A stretch of DNA of 64,000 nt from a bacterium GBS-1 (GTDB lineage Bacteria > Synergistota > GBS-1): contig LEKQ01000001.1 in the NCBI GenBank assembly GCA_001443005.1, forward strand, positions 62,001 to 126,000, read 5' to 3'. A program made the translations under genes and the position numbers. The notes beneath the pieces are model-generated. The model worked only from the letters and a program-made list of their open reading frames with translations, was not told the DNA's origin and did no database searches. Positions 25,686-35,336 of the stretch are shown in pieces. Position 1 is the stretch's first letter; the number at the start of each line of letters is the position of its first letter.

Positions 25686-26652
25686 AAAGACCTTCACCTT
25701 TACTGCCGATGCCGTAGCATTTAAGACTATAGATATATATCCCCGAGTTCAAAACAAGATCCTTAAGAAGCTCTATGTAGACGTGGGAGAACGGGTAAAG
25801 GAAGGACAGATTCTTGCTTTTCTGGATGACGAATATGCAAGGATAAGTTATCAAGCAGCCCTAGCTGGGGTTATGCAAGCCGAAGCCTCCCTGGAGCAAG
25901 CGCGTGTCATAGCAGAGAATGCAAAGGAGAACTATCATAGAATAAAGGAGCTTTACGAGAAAAAGGTAGTCTCTAAACAGGCCTTTGATAACACCAAGGC
26001 TCAATATGAGCAAGCGATGGCGGGTTTAAAGCTAGCTGAAGAAAAGCTAAAATCTGCTAAAGTCTCTCTATCAGAGGCAGAGTTATTGCTATCTTATCAC
26101 AAGATATCTTCACCTATAAATGGAGTTGTCGTGAGGAAGTTTGTAGATGAAGGAACGATGCTTTTAGGAGGAAGTCCAATCTTACGCCTCATGCAGGACA
26201 ACCCGATTAAGATTCAAGGGGCTTTACCTCAGGAAGCCCTGGCTTACATAAGGATCGGAGATGAGATAGAAGCATACTCTGATGTTTACCCTGATAAGGT
26301 CTTCAAGGGGAGGATAAAGATAATCTCTCCTATTATAGATCCTTCCACGAGGACCTTCTCAATTGAGGCCTGGATAGATAACCCAGAGAATATTTTAAAA
26401 GTAGGTATGTTCTTAAGAGTAAAGCTTTCCGCAGGTAGTAGAAGAGCTCTTGCTATTCCTCTGGAGTGTGTAACCTCCTTAAATCAGGTCTTCGTTTACT
26501 CTGACGGTGTGGTTTTTGAAAAGAAGCTCACTCTTGGGGAGTCTCAAGATAATTATGTAGAGGTGCTCAGCGGGCTAAAGGAAGGTGATAAGGTGGTACT
26601 TCAACCCACCACCTGGCTCAAAAATGGCATGAAAGTAAGGGTGGTGGAATAA
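25564..26652 (+). CDS. RND efflux membrane-fusion (periplasmic adaptor) protein
   Basis: 362 residues. A signal sequence (about 1-23, ending SFAQ) leads into the HlyD/AcrA arrangement: lipoyl half KKLYVDVGERVKEGQILAFLDD, a helical hairpin (ASLEQARVIAENAKENY...ALKLAEEKLKSAKVSL), second lipoyl half YHKISSPINGVVVRKFVDEG, then the beta-barrel and membrane-proximal domains. It links TolC to the inner-membrane pump. There is no lipobox Cys, so it is not an obvious lipoprotein. TTG 25564 follows GGGAGGG, and the gene ends 1 base before the pump gene. Confidence 0.93.
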   Translation: MKALLRRIILSSLFLLIGWSSFAQEQLPSVKVVEVKIWEFKKTFTFTADAVAFKTIDIYPRVQNKILKKLYVDVGERVKEGQILAFLDDEYARISYQAALAGVMQAEASLEQARVIAENAKENYHRIKELYEKKVVSKQAFDNTKAQYEQAMAGLKLAEEKLKSAKVSLSEAELLLSYHKISSPINGVVVRKFVDEGTMLLGGSPILRLMQDNPIKIQGALPQEALAYIRIGDEIEAYSDVYPDKVFKGRIKIISPIIDPSTRTFSIEAWIDNPENILKVGMFLRVKLSAGSRRALAIPLECVTSLNQVFVYSDGVVFEKKLTLGESQDNYVEVLSGLKEGDKVVLQPTTWLKNGMKVRVVE

Positions 26653-26653
26653 A

Positions 26654-29600
26654 ATGCTTAAGCTTGCCCGATTTTCAGTTAATAGACCTGTCACGGTCTT
26701 AATGATCTTCTTTGGAGTTTTAGTCTTGGGGGTATTTTCTCTTACCTATCTTAGGATCGATCTTCTCCCAGAGGTGGAACCTCCTGTGGTAAATGTCATA
26801 ACTACATGGTCGGGAGCAAGTGCAGCAGATGTAGAATCTGAGATTACTAAGGTTATGGAAAATTACCTATCGACAATATCCGGATTAGATGAGCTTCAGT
26901 CCCGTTCCGTCGATGGTGTTTCTGTCGTTTCCTGTATATTCAAGTGGGGGAGGGATCTTGTGGATGCTACAAACGATATACGAGACCAAGTAGACAGGGT
27001 TAAGAGACTTTTGCCTGAGGACGCGGATGACCCTCGGATTTTAAAATTTTCCACCTCTATGTCTCCAATTATAGTGCTTGTCTTTACAGCTAAAGAAAGC
27101 TACCCTCAGCTTTATCGAATAGTTGATAAATATGTTAAAGATGTCGTAGAAAGGGTCCCTGGCGTTGGAACCACATCGGTCTTCGGAGGATTAGAGCGCC
27201 AGATAAACGTGACTTTAGATGTAACTAGGCTTGAAGCCTATAATATACCTCTCTCTCAGGTTAAAAACGCCCTAAAGGTAGGAAATGTCACTACACCTGC
27301 AGGTACGATAGAAGTAGGAACAAGAGAGTTCAACTTAAGAGTGCCTGGAAAGTATAACAGCATTGACGAGATAGCTAATACCATCGTAGGCGTTTATAAC
27401 GGTAGACCGGTTTACCTAAAGGATATAGCCAAGATCGAAGACGGATTTGCTGATGAAAACGTAAAGTCTTTTGGAAACGGTAAGAGGGCAGTTATATTAG
27501 TGGTTAGAAAGCAAACCGATGCAAATACGGTAGATGTAGCGAATGGGGTTAGAAATAAGCTTCCTTACATTAAAGGTCTTCTTCCCAAAGATGCAGATGT
27601 TTACATAGCTATGGATTCATCTGAGTTTATAGTGCTTTCCATAAAGAACCTAACTAGAACCCTCCTTCAAGGTTTAGGGCTAGTGATGTTTATCACCATC
27701 ATCTTTTTGAGAAGGGTAGGAGCAAGTTTAATAATAGGTCTATCTATCCCGTTTTCGCTTATAATAACTTTCATCCTTATGTTTGCTGGAAAGTATACAA
27801 TAAACTTAATATCTTTGTCCTCCCTGGCTATAGCTTCTGGTATGGTCGTTGATAACTCTATAGTCATCCTAGAGAACGTGACAAGATATATAGAGAAAGG
27901 GGTCAGACCCTCAGTCGCAGCTACAGTAGGAACTGCGGAGGTAGGTTCATCCGTCTTAGCTTCCACGCTAACCACCCTCGCAGTATTCATCCCACTTATG
28001 TTTATAACTGGGTTTTCGGGAGTCATGTTTAAGCAGCTTGCCTTCGTTATGTCTGCTGCTGTTACTGCTTCTCTCTTTATAGCTCTAACTCTTATCCCAT
28101 CTATGGCAGCAAGAAGGCTAAAATCCCAGATTAATAGAGGCTTGTTTTACAAGCTGGGAGAGGTCGCTTTGGTCAGGCTTGAAAGTTTTTATAAATGGGT
28201 TTTAAGCTTAGCCCTAAAGACGCGCTGGCTCATTATAGGATTAGCTATTATGGGAATGGTATTTACCGGCCTTCTCTTTAAACATATAGGATTGGAGCTT
28301 GTTTCATCTGCAGACATGGGAGAAATCCGTATAAACCTTTACCTTCCCGAGGGAACACGCCTCGAAGTTGCTGAAGATTACATGATGAAAATCGTAAAGT
28401 TCGTAGAAGAAAAGGTTCCGGAAAAGGTGAGCTACTATAGCCGCTGCGGTTCTGGCGGCGGAGGAGCAGTGGCCTTTGGGTCAAGGGTAGGGTCAAATAC
28501 CATAGAAATTGGGATAAAGTTGGTTCCAAAAGGGCAGAGAACGAAAAGCGATAAAGAAATAGCAAGACTTCTAAGAAGATACATTATGAGCTTACCTGGT
28601 ATAGAGAGCTATAGCGTTAAAACGTCTTCTTTCCTAACATCCATGCTCTCGGGTAGAGGCTCGAGTTCTCTTCAAATTGATGTTGCTGGGGATAACCTTG
28701 AGGTTTTAAGAAGCGTTGCTTACCGAGTTAAAGAGGTCGTCGAAAAGGTTAAAGGAGCAGTTGATGTCTCAATAGCCCAAGGCGAACCCAGACCCGAACT
28801 ATGGATTGAAGTCGATAGGGAAAAAGCATCCCTGCTAGGCATAAACATGAGCCTACTTGGAGATACTATAAGGACCTACTTTGAAGGAACCTCTCCCACA
28901 AGCTATAGCGAGGGTGGAGAAGAGTACGATATAGTTCTCCGCCTCAGAGAGGATCAGAGGAACAATCTGGAGCTTCTCTCCCAACTGCCTATCCCAACCG
29001 CAAATGGAAACTTAGTCAAGCTTGGAAGCATCGCTAAAATAGAAAGAAGGCTTGGCCCCATTGAAATAGCGAGAAAAGAAAGAATGAGAGTATTTACAGT
29101 TGAAGCAAGCGTATTAGATAGGCCACTAAGCGAGGTTGAAAAAGAAATAAGAGATAGGTTATCTTCCATCGAGCTTCCAAGTGGTGTAACCATATTCTTC
29201 AGAGGGGAAGCAAAACAAATGAGAGAAACATTTTCAGACTTGCTAAAGGTACTAGTCCTTGGTATTATACTTGTATACATGGTTATGGCATCTCAGTTTG
29301 AGGCCTTCCTTGATCCTTTTGTTATAATGTTCTCGGTTCCCTTTGCTTTCACCGGCGTAGCATTAGGGCTTTATACGTTTAAGCAACCTTTAAGCACACA
29401 TGCTTTCTTAGGAATTATAATGCTTGTAGGTATAGTGGTTAATAACGCTATAGTTCTCGTAGATTACATAAACTTAATGAGAGCAAGGGGCTACAAGCTG
29501 TTTGATGCAGTACTGGAAAGTGGAGTTAGGAGACTTAGACCTGTTCTTATGACCACTTTAACTACTGTAGGTGGGATGATACCGATGTTGATCTCCAGAG

Positions 29601-29812
29601 GAGAAGGGGCAGAAATATGGAAACCATTGGCTGCAGTCATAACAGCAGGTTTAACGTTCTCCACACTTGTCACATTGATTCTCGTTCCTGTCGTTTATAC
29701 TGTTATTGAGCAATATATTAGAAGAAAGAAGAGGTTTGTAGAAAGTGGAGAAACGGAGTTTGTGGAAAGAATTACTGGGGAAGCTCAGGAGATTTTACCT
29801 CGCTCACTTTAG
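26654..29812 (+). CDS. RND-family efflux transporter (HAE1/SwrC-like)
   Basis: 1052 residues with twelve expected membrane segments and two large periplasmic loops. The N-terminus is FSVNRPVTVLMIFFGVLVLG. Helix 4 has SGMVVDNSIVILENV: one Asp is kept where AcrB has two, with Asn next to it. Helix 10 has MLVGIVVNNAIVLVDYINLM where AcrB has a Lys. This pattern is typical of SwrC-like members. It uses the proton gradient to expel hydrophobic compounds or lipids through TolC. It is 1 base after the adaptor gene, and its end overlaps the next gene by 68 bases. Confidence 0.93.
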   Translation: MLKLARFSVNRPVTVLMIFFGVLVLGVFSLTYLRIDLLPEVEPPVVNVITTWSGASAADVESEITKVMENYLSTISGLDELQSRSVDGVSVVSCIFKWGRDLVDATNDIRDQVDRVKRLLPEDADDPRILKFSTSMSPIIVLVFTAKESYPQLYRIVDKYVKDVVERVPGVGTTSVFGGLERQINVTLDVTRLEAYNIPLSQVKNALKVGNVTTPAGTIEVGTREFNLRVPGKYNSIDEIANTIVGVYNGRPVYLKDIAKIEDGFADENVKSFGNGKRAVILVVRKQTDANTVDVANGVRNKLPYIKGLLPKDADVYIAMDSSEFIVLSIKNLTRTLLQGLGLVMFITIIFLRRVGASLIIGLSIPFSLIITFILMFAGKYTINLISLSSLAIASGMVVDNSIVILENVTRYIEKGVRPSVAATVGTAEVGSSVLASTLTTLAVFIPLMFITGFSGVMFKQLAFVMSAAVTASLFIALTLIPSMAARRLKSQINRGLFYKLGEVALVRLESFYKWVLSLALKTRWLIIGLAIMGMVFTGLLFKHIGLELVSSADMGEIRINLYLPEGTRLEVAEDYMMKIVKFVEEKVPEKVSYYSRCGSGGGGAVAFGSRVGSNTIEIGIKLVPKGQRTKSDKEIARLLRRYIMSLPGIESYSVKTSSFLTSMLSGRGSSSLQIDVAGDNLEVLRSVAYRVKEVVEKVKGAVDVSIAQGEPRPELWIEVDREKASLLGINMSLLGDTIRTYFEGTSPTSYSEGGEEYDIVLRLREDQRNNLELLSQLPIPTANGNLVKLGSIAKIERRLGPIEIARKERMRVFTVEASVLDRPLSEVEKEIRDRLSSIELPSGVTIFFRGEAKQMRETFSDLLKVLVLGIILVYMVMASQFEAFLDPFVIMFSVPFAFTGVALGLYTFKQPLSTHAFLGIIMLVGIVVNNAIVLVDYINLMRARGYKLFDAVLESGVRRLRPVLMTTLTTVGGMIPMLISRGEGAEIWKPLAAVITAGLTFSTLVTLILVPVVYTVIEQYIRRKKRFVESGETEFVERITGEAQEILPRSL

Positions 29813-30038
29813 GATATCTTATGTTAACGAGCAGCTTTCCAAAAGAAGGGGAAGTTGCCTTCAATGTGGGAAATGCTGCAAGTTCTTCATAAGGTGTCCT
29901 CATCTTACAAGGGACAATAAATGCAGAATTTACAACAAAAAGCGTCCTAAACAATGCATTTACTTTCCTATAGATGAAAGAGATTTGGCTGATGTAAAGT
30001 TTGAGTGTGGTTATTACTTTACAGAAGAAAAAGACTAG
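29745..30038 (+). CDS. YkgJ-family cysteine-cluster protein
   Basis: 97 residues. The family signature is SCLQCGKCCKFF, then RCPHL, NKCRIYNKKRPKQCIYFPID and ECGYYF: about eight Cys, thought to bind zinc or an iron-sulphur cluster. The function of the family is unknown. The GTG start at 29745 lies inside the RND gene (68-base overlap); TTG 29760 is a possible alternative. Its stop shares CTAG with the ccdA stop on the other strand. Confidence 0.85.
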   Translation: MEKRSLWKELLGKLRRFYLAHFRISYVNEQLSKRRGSCLQCGKCCKFFIRCPHLTRDNKCRIYNKKRPKQCIYFPIDERDLADVKFECGYYFTEEKD

Positions 30039-30694
30039 GTAATGAACATATGTATACCTATAGCTAAGAAAGCTACACCTGAAAGAATCCTGATCAAACC
30101 TAAATAGGGAGTTAATCTAGTAAAGAAACTGAAAGCGCTCTTCAGAGTTAAACCTGTTATGAATAGGGGAATACCAAAACCCAAAGCATAGCTTAGAAGC
30201 AAAATTCCTCCTTTCAATCCACTTCCAGTCAATGCAGCGTAAACTAAGATCGTTGCAAGCATAGGACCAACGCAGGGAGACCAGCCAAGTCCGAAGGAAA
30301 AACCTATCATGAAAGAACCAATAAGGGGTATGTTTTTCTTTCTAATAGTAGGATGGCCCTTGAAGCCCAAGCTAAGCAAGTATTTATCCATGATGAACTG
30401 TACTCCTAAAATTATCGCAAGGGCTCCTCCTACATATCTGATAATGTGCCTATGCTTTATGATTAAACCTCCCAGACTCCCTGCACTGTATCCTAAAAGC
30501 ACAAATATCGAAGATATACCTAAAACGAAAGCCAAGATCTCTAAGATGGAGTAAAGGGGCTTTTGATCCCTCGCCCCGCTCGTGGTCAAGCCTGCCACAA
30601 AAGCTAAAAAAACAGGTATAATAGGAAATATGCAGGGGGTGAAAAAGGTAACCACTCCTGCAAAAAAAGCGGTTGAGATATCTATGTTTTTCAT
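30035..30694 (-). CDS. CcdA-type thiol:disulfide membrane transporter
   Basis: 219 residues with six hydrophobic segments. The two redox Cys sit in FFTPCIFPIIPVFLAF (near residue 21) and GLGWSPCVGPML, both hallmarks of CcdA/DsbD beta domains. It passes reducing power from cytoplasmic thioredoxin across the inner membrane. The divergent neighbour 56 bases away encodes a secreted TlpA-like thioredoxin, its probable electron acceptor. GGGAGGAG lies upstream of ATG 30694. Confidence 0.93.
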   Translation of the reverse strand: MKNIDISTAFFAGVVTFFTPCIFPIIPVFLAFVAGLTTSGARDQKPLYSILEILAFVLGISSIFVLLGYSAGSLGGLIIKHRHIIRYVGGALAIILGVQFIMDKYLLSLGFKGHPTIRKKNIPLIGSFMIGFSFGLGWSPCVGPMLATILVYAALTGSGLKGGILLLSYALGFGIPLFITGLTLKSAFSFFTRLTPYLGLIRILSGVAFLAIGIHMFIT

Positions 30695-30750
30695 AGCTCA
30701 AGTTCTCCTCCCTTCTAGATTTAGATAGATTAGAGTGGGGGTGAAAAAAC

Positions 30751-31230
30751 ATGAAGGGAAAGATCTTAGCATCATTACTTTTAATAATCCTGCTGCTCCC
30801 GTCCGAGAGTAAATCTCTCCAAGATTTCAGTCTACCATCGCTAATGGACCCAGCAAAACGCTTCTCTCTCTCAGAGTTCAAGGGGAAGCTAATCCTTCTT
30901 AACTTTTGGACCATAGGGTGCCCTTATTGTAGAGAAGAACTGACTATCTTAGACAAAGTTCAATCGCTTTACCCTGAAGATGTGAAAGTCATAGCCGTGC
31001 TTTACGCTACTCCAAAGGAAATTAAAATCGTGAAAGCATGGATACAGCAAGCTAACATAAGGAATATACTAGTTTTGTTGGATTCTGAGGGAAGCATTTT
31101 CAATTCCTATGGTGTCATCGCCGTTCCTTACACGGTTGTTATAAGCCGTAACGGAGAGAAGCTAACGGAGTTCCGTGGAGCTCTGCCTGAAGAGATCATA
31201 ATCTCGATAGTCGAAAAGTCTTTAAAGTAG
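30751..31230 (+). CDS. TlpA/ResA-like extracytoplasmic thioredoxin
   Basis: 159 residues with a signal or anchor sequence (about 1-22). The thioredoxin fold follows: FSLPSLMDPAKRFSLSEFKGKLILLNFWTIGCPYCREEL with the CPYC redox pair at about 59-62, and YGVIAVPYTVVISRNGE with the cis-Pro loop. It probably reduces disulphides outside the cytoplasm, fed by the divergently encoded CcdA-like protein. The two promoters must share 56 bases. The 3' end overlaps the convergent HAD gene by 35 bases. Confidence 0.9.
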   Translation: MKGKILASLLLIILLLPSESKSLQDFSLPSLMDPAKRFSLSEFKGKLILLNFWTIGCPYCREELTILDKVQSLYPEDVKVIAVLYATPKEIKIVKAWIQQANIRNILVLLDSEGSIFNSYGVIAVPYTVVISRNGEKLTEFRGALPEEIIISIVEKSLK

Positions 31231-32020
31231 ACGTATCTCTTACGCTGACAAACTCTACAAAGGGATAGTAAAACTTTCTTCTATAGTTTAATACCGTAAG
31301 TCTATCATCTTCAGAATCGCCAATAAATACAGCATGTTTTACCTTCATCTCGTTAACTAACTTGAAAAGCCCCCTTGGATCAGGCTTTAAAAAATCTCCA
31401 GCGTTTATAACATAACCTTCGGGTAGATTAAGCTTAAGAATCCTAAGAGCCAGTGAAGTTTCCCTTGGGTTTCTTCCAGTATATATACCTATTTTGAAGA
31501 TTTTTTGGACTTCAGATAGATCAAAGAGTGGCCTTTCCCTCTTCCACAATCCATCTCCCTTCCAAAAGGTAGGCTTAAAACCATAAAGAAACTCACATTC
31601 CCGTCCACCGTACATCTCCATACATATTTTTCTAATGAAACTCTTATCCTCTTGAGGAAGAGAAAGATTAAGCTTTTCCTCCAAGCCACTTAAACCAATA
31701 GGGGAAAGAGAATCTATAACCTCCAATGGTTTTCCACCCCTAACGTTCACCCACTTTTGGAGCAAGATAATAGCCATCGTAAGCTCCCAATCATCGTTGA
31801 AACCAGGGCAGGCCTTTAACCTCTCTATCAAAGCCATGTCTACCTTAAAGGGAGGTAAGCTCTTTTCGATTAGCTCCCACCAAACCTCAGAAGCTCTTAT
31901 GGTAGTGGCATAAAAGGAGTTCCTAACGTCGAGTAAAGTTCCATCTATATCAAATATCAGAGCTTCCGGAAGATGTCTCCTCTTTGGTTTCTTCACCGGA
32001 TTTTTTCTTAAGCCTATCAA
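31196..32020 (-). CDS. HAD-superfamily phosphatase linked to histidine genes
   Basis: 274 residues. Motif I is [18 protein letters not shown] (about 20-37), motif II is in IYTGRNPRET, a Lys is in FLKPDP, and motif IV is AVFIGDSEDDRL. The helical cap lies between motifs I and II (subfamily IA), resembling the TIGR01548 group. It is the last gene of a minus-strand unit with hisIE and the yerC-like regulator. The window has every other histidine gene but no hisN, so it is a candidate histidinol-phosphate phosphatase; this is inference. The TTG start at 32020 has AGGAGG 13 bases upstream; GTG 31996 is an alternative. Confidence 0.85.
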   Translation of the reverse strand: MIGLRKNPVKKPKRRHLPEALIFDIDGTLLDVRNSFYATTIRASEVWWELIEKSLPPFKVDMALIERLKACPGFNDDWELTMAIILLQKWVNVRGGKPLEVIDSLSPIGLSGLEEKLNLSLPQEDKSFIRKICMEMYGGRECEFLYGFKPTFWKGDGLWKRERPLFDLSEVQKIFKIGIYTGRNPRETSLALRILKLNLPEGYVINAGDFLKPDPRGLFKLVNEMKVKHAVFIGDSEDDRLTVLNYRRKFYYPFVEFVSVRDTSTLKTFRLSRL

Positions 32021-32351
32021 TTACTAATGAATACCCTCCTGCACCGTATTCAAGAGCTCTCTTAACCCTACTTATGGTTGCAGAACTTGCTCCCGTCTTC
32101 TCAGCTACCTTAGCGTAAGTATACCCTTCAGCAAGAAGCTTTGCAACCTCAAACCGCTGGGCGAGAGCCTTGATTTCAGCGATTGTAGCTATATCCTCTA
32201 GGAAAGCGTAACACTCCTCCATAGTTTCTAAGCAAAGGATGGCTTCGCATAGTTGATCCGTCGAGGTGTTCCTCCATTTCTCCCAATTCCCCCTAAGAGT
32301 TTTCTTTCTGCGACCTTTTTCTCCTCCTTTCAAGTTCCTTCCAGACCTCAT
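31950..32351 (-). CDS. TrpR/YerC-family regulator (HisR-like)
   Basis: 133 residues. The core matches YerC/Yec[73 protein letters not shown], ending with the TrpR-type helix-turn-helix. In Firmicutes this family sits with histidine genes and is predicted to repress them (HisR). Here it directly follows hisIE, in the same arrangement. ATG 32351 is chosen because AAGGAGGTG lies 7 bases upstream, although this adds about 25 basic residues before the usual start. It overlaps hisIE by 59 bases and the HAD gene by 71. Confidence 0.88.
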   Translation of the reverse strand: MRSGRNLKGGEKGRRKKTLRGNWEKWRNTSTDQLCEAILCLETMEECYAFLEDIATIAEIKALAQRFEVAKLLAEGYTYAKVAEKTGASSATISRVKRALEYGAGGYSLVIDRLKKKSGEETKEETSSGSSDI

Positions 32352-32925
32352 CCAGTTTCACCTCCTTGTAGGCTAAAGTTACAAGTAAATGATACAATAA
32401 ATCTGCAGTTTCTGCAATAAGCTCTTTATTGTTTTTATTCTTAAATGCTAAAATTACCTCAACAGATTCCTCTCCAATCTTACGAATAACTTCGTCCTCT
32501 CCACTTTTTACCAAAGAGGCAGTGTAAGATCCATTAGGCAATCTTTTAATTCTATCCTCTATTACTCCATAAAGTTCATCAAGAATCTTCGAAGATGCAG
32601 GCATCTCTTCCTTCATAGAGTACATGACTCTGTAAAAACAAGAGTAATTCCCTGTGTGGCAAGCCGCTCCCTTTTGTTCCACCTCTATCAAAAGAGCATC
32701 CTCATCACAGTCATACCTTATATTGATGACCCTTTGAGTGTTTCCAGATGTTTCTCCTTTCTTCCATATCTTGCCCCTTGATCTACTCCAATAGTGAACG
32801 TAACCAGTCTCCAAGGTTTTTTTAAGAGCCTCCTCATTCATGTAGGCTAACATTAAAACTTCTTTTGTCTTATAATCTTGAGTGACAACTGGTATTAATC
32901 CCTTTTCGTCAAATCTAAGATTCAT
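32293..32925 (-). CDS. hisIE: Bifunctional phosphoribosyl-AMP cyclohydrolase / phosphoribosyl-ATP pyrophosphatase
   Basis: 210 residues. The HisI part (1-about 110) contains [29 protein letters not shown] and zinc/metal Cys residues in [10 protein letters not shown] and [12 protein letters not shown]. The HisE part (about 118-210) contains [21 protein letters not shown] and [11 protein letters not shown]. It carries out steps 2 and 3 of histidine synthesis. It is separated from hisF by a ROK gene on the other strand and has its own promoter. GGAGGG lies upstream of ATG 32925. Confidence 0.96.
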   Translation of the reverse strand: MNLRFDEKGLIPVVTQDYKTKEVLMLAYMNEEALKKTLETGYVHYWSRSRGKIWKKGETSGNTQRVINIRYDCDEDALLIEVEQKGAACHTGNYSCFYRVMYSMKEEMPASSKILDELYGVIEDRIKRLPNGSYTASLVKSGEDEVIRKIGEESVEVILAFKNKNNKELIAETADLLYHLLVTLAYKEVKLDEVWKELERRRKRSQKENS

Positions 32926-32950
32926 TAACGTTTCCCTCCTTTCTTATTAC

Positions 32951-32978
32951 ATTTTATCACTCATGTAGACTAAATCAA
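32951..32978 (-). promoter_or_regulatory. Promoter of hisIE-yerC-HAD unit
   Basis: On the minus strand TTGATT (32973-32978), a 16-base spacer and TAAAAT (32951-32956). The -10 sits in TGATAAAATGTAA (32947-32959), which matches 11 of 13 bases of the hisZ promoter's -10 region. Confidence 0.65.
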
Positions 32979-32996
32979 GTAAAGGAGGGTAGATAA

Positions 32997-33902
32997 ATGA
33001 GAGTATCTTTGGGGATAGACATAGGGGGAACCTTTATAAAGGGCGGTGTTGTACTTGATGATGGAAAACTATTAGAATTCACTAAGATTAAAACTCCGGA
33101 AACCAGAGGAGTAGAGGAAACTATAGAAGCGGTATTAGAGCTTATCAAGCTTTTATCGAAGGGAAGGAAAATAAACTCGGTCGGTATAGCCTCCGCTGGC
33201 TGCGTTTCTAAGGATGGAGTTATAATTTTTTCCCCTAACTTTCCTTCTTGGAGAAGTATCCCTTTAAAAGCCATCCTCGAACAGGAACTTGGGATAAAGG
33301 TTATTGTAGACAATGATGCAAACGCTCATGCTTTCGGTGAACACGAAGTAGGCCATGCTAAAGGAGTAGATGATTTCATTCTCTTAACTTTAGGCACTGG
33401 CGTAGGGGGAGCAGTGTTCTCGGAAGGTAGACTGATCAGGGGATCCATGGGAATAGGAGGAGAGTTGGGGCACATACTTGTGGGGGAGGAAGGGCCAACC
33501 TGTGGATGCGGAAATATAGGATGCTTGGAGACTTATGCTTCCATAAGTGGCTTATCTAAGCTAATGAAGATGGAAGGGCTAAATGAGGCAACCGAAAGAG
33601 TATCCGAACTAGCAAAGCTCTATAAGAAGGGAGAGAAAAGAGCACTTACCATAATAGAACAGTTTAAAAAATATCTGAGGAGAGCACTCATCAGCTATGT
33701 CCATATCTTTAATCCAAAGCTCATAATTTTAGGAGGAGGATTATCCAAAGATTTTAGGGAAATCTTAGAAGGACTTGAGGAAGAGGTCAATGAAAGAGTA
33801 ATGCCCAGCTTTAGAGGAAGCTTTAGGATCGCTTTTTCCTTCTTATATGAGGAAGCAGGAGTTTTAGGGATCGCTCTCATTGCACTTAAAGACGAACGTT
33901 AA
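32997..33902 (+). CDS. ROK-family sugar kinase (glucokinase-like)
   Basis: 301 residues. ATP-binding [13 protein letters not shown]; catalytic Asp in [22 protein letters not shown]; and the ROK zinc motif [12 protein letters not shown]...[14 protein letters not shown]. It probably phosphorylates glucose or a related hexose at C6, feeding glycolysis. There is no N-terminal DNA-binding domain, so it is an enzyme, not a repressor. AAAGGAGGG precedes ATG 32997. It lies on the opposite strand between hisF and hisIE and overlaps the hisF end by 17 bases. Confidence 0.92.
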   Translation: MRVSLGIDIGGTFIKGGVVLDDGKLLEFTKIKTPETRGVEETIEAVLELIKLLSKGRKINSVGIASAGCVSKDGVIIFSPNFPSWRSIPLKAILEQELGIKVIVDNDANAHAFGEHEVGHAKGVDDFILLTLGTGVGGAVFSEGRLIRGSMGIGGELGHILVGEEGPTCGCGNIGCLETYASISGLSKLMKMEGLNEATERVSELAKLYKKGEKRALTIIEQFKKYLRRALISYVHIFNPKLIILGGGLSKDFREILEGLEEEVNERVMPSFRGSFRIAFSFLYEEAGVLGIALIALKDER

Positions 33903-34650
33903 CCCCATTCTCCTTAAGATAGAACTTCAAATCCCTTATCCTTATCTTTCCGTAGTGGAAAAGAGTTGCAGCTAAGGCCGCATCAGCCCTAGCTATAGAA
34001 AAGACCTTAAGAAAATCTTCCTTTTTACCAGCACCACCAGAAGCTATAACTGGAATGCTTACGCTTTCCGTAATAGCGCGTGTAAGCTCTATGTCATATC
34101 CATCCTCTGTTCCATCCCTATCCATGCTGGTTAAGAGTATCTCGCCAGCTCCCAAGGCTTCCACTGTTTTTGCCCACCTCACAGCATCCATACCTGTAGG
34201 CTGTGTTCCACTTTTTATGAATACTTCCCAAGAACTTTCCGTTTTATTCGTCTTTTTAGCATCTATCGCAACTACTATACACTGTCTCCCAAATAGCGTC
34301 GCCGCTTCCCTTATGATATCAGGATTCATAACAGCAGCGGTATTTATAGAAACCTTGTCAGCACCAGCCAATAGAGCATTTCTCACGTCATTTATACTTC
34401 TTATTCCTCCTCCAACAGCTAAGGGAATGAAAAGCTTCTCCGATACACGTTCTATGACCCTGAGCATGGTCTCCCTACCCTCAAGGGAAGCTGTAATATC
34501 AAGGAAAACAAGTTCATCAGCTCCTTCGTCATTGTATACTCTCGCAAGCTCAACAGGATCACCGGCATCTCTTAGATTAAGGAAGTTTATCCCCTTTACC
34601 ACTCTTCCATCTTTAACATCCAAGCAAGGGATTATCCTTTTGGCTAACAT
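33886..34650 (-). CDS. hisF: Imidazole glycerol phosphate synthase, cyclase subunit
   Basis: 254 residues, a TIM barrel. Catalytic Asp11 is in [16 protein letters not shown] and the second Asp in [16 protein letters not shown] and [12 protein letters not shown] bind phosphates. With HisH it makes IGP and AICAR. Its start overlaps the hisA end by 7 bases. It is the last gene of the hisZGDCBHAF run. Confidence 0.97.
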   Translation of the reverse strand: MLAKRIIPCLDVKDGRVVKGINFLNLRDAGDPVELARVYNDEGADELVFLDITASLEGRETMLRVIERVSEKLFIPLAVGGGIRSINDVRNALLAGADKVSINTAAVMNPDIIREAATLFGRQCIVVAIDAKKTNKTESSWEVFIKSGTQPTGMDAVRWAKTVEALGAGEILLTSMDRDGTEDGYDIELTRAITESVSIPVIASGGAGKKEDFLKVFSIARADAALAATLFHYGKIRIRDLKFYLKENGVNVRL

Positions 34651-35336
34651 TCACTTATCACCTCAAGAGGGATCTTCTCCTCATAAAGGGCTCTTCCTAT
34701 TACCACTCCATAAGCCCCTGCTTTCCTTGCTATCTCTATATCCTTAAGAGAAGAGATACCTCCAGCGAATATAACGCTCGCTTCAGAATAAGATGTAAAT
34801 CTCCATAGTAGAGAGAAGTCCAAACCGCTTAATGTTCCATCTTTATGAGTAAATGTTACTATGAATGACTTAAAGCCCAGCTTTAACGCCATTTCTAAAG
34901 CTTCCCACCCCTTAACACTAGAGCTCTTCTGCCAACCATGAGTTTTAACCCTACCCTCTTCATCTATATCTATCGAAAGAATAAGCCTGCTTTTATCCTC
35001 TATTCTACTTCCTTTCTCAAAAAAAAGCGTTCCCACTATTACATAGTCTATACCGAGAGATAGGATCTTTTCCAACAAAGATAGGCTCCTTATCCCTCCC
35101 CCAAACTCTAACTCTAGGTTCGTTTTCTCCTTAATCTTCAAAACCGTCTCTATATTCTTGGGCTCTCCAGTCTTAGCCCCATCTAAGTCTACAATGTGCA
35201 ATCTCTTAGCCCCAGCATTCTTAAATAACATGGCCATCTCTATAGCATCTCTCTCAAAAAGTTCCTTATCAAACTGCCCCTTATAAAGTCTCACACATCT
35301 TCCTTCCTTTAAATCTATCGCAGGTATGATTAGCAC
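34644..35336 (-). CDS. hisA: ProFAR isomerase
   Basis: 230 residues, a TIM barrel homologous to HisF. Catalytic Asp in [60 protein letters not shown]. It opens the ribose ring of ProFAR in the fourth step. THKDGTLSG replaces the more usual TDI.RDGTL.G but keeps the DGT core. It overlaps both neighbours by 7 bases. Confidence 0.95.
   Translation of the reverse strand: MLIIPAIDLKEGRCVRLYKGQFDKELFERDAIEMAMLFKNAGAKRLHIVDLDGAKTGEPKNIETVLKIKEKTNLELEFGGGIRSLSLLEKILSLGIDYVIVGTLFFEKGSRIEDKSRLILSIDIDEEGRVKTHGWQKSSSVKGWEALEMALKLGFKSFIVTFTHKDGTLSGLDFSLLWRFTSYSEASVIFAGGISSLKDIEIARKAGAYGVVIGRALYEEKIPLEVISEC

Noticed and set aside
34055-34747. 230-codon plus-strand frame across hisF and hisA
   Set aside because: It is antisense to two well-conserved genes and has no recognisable domain.
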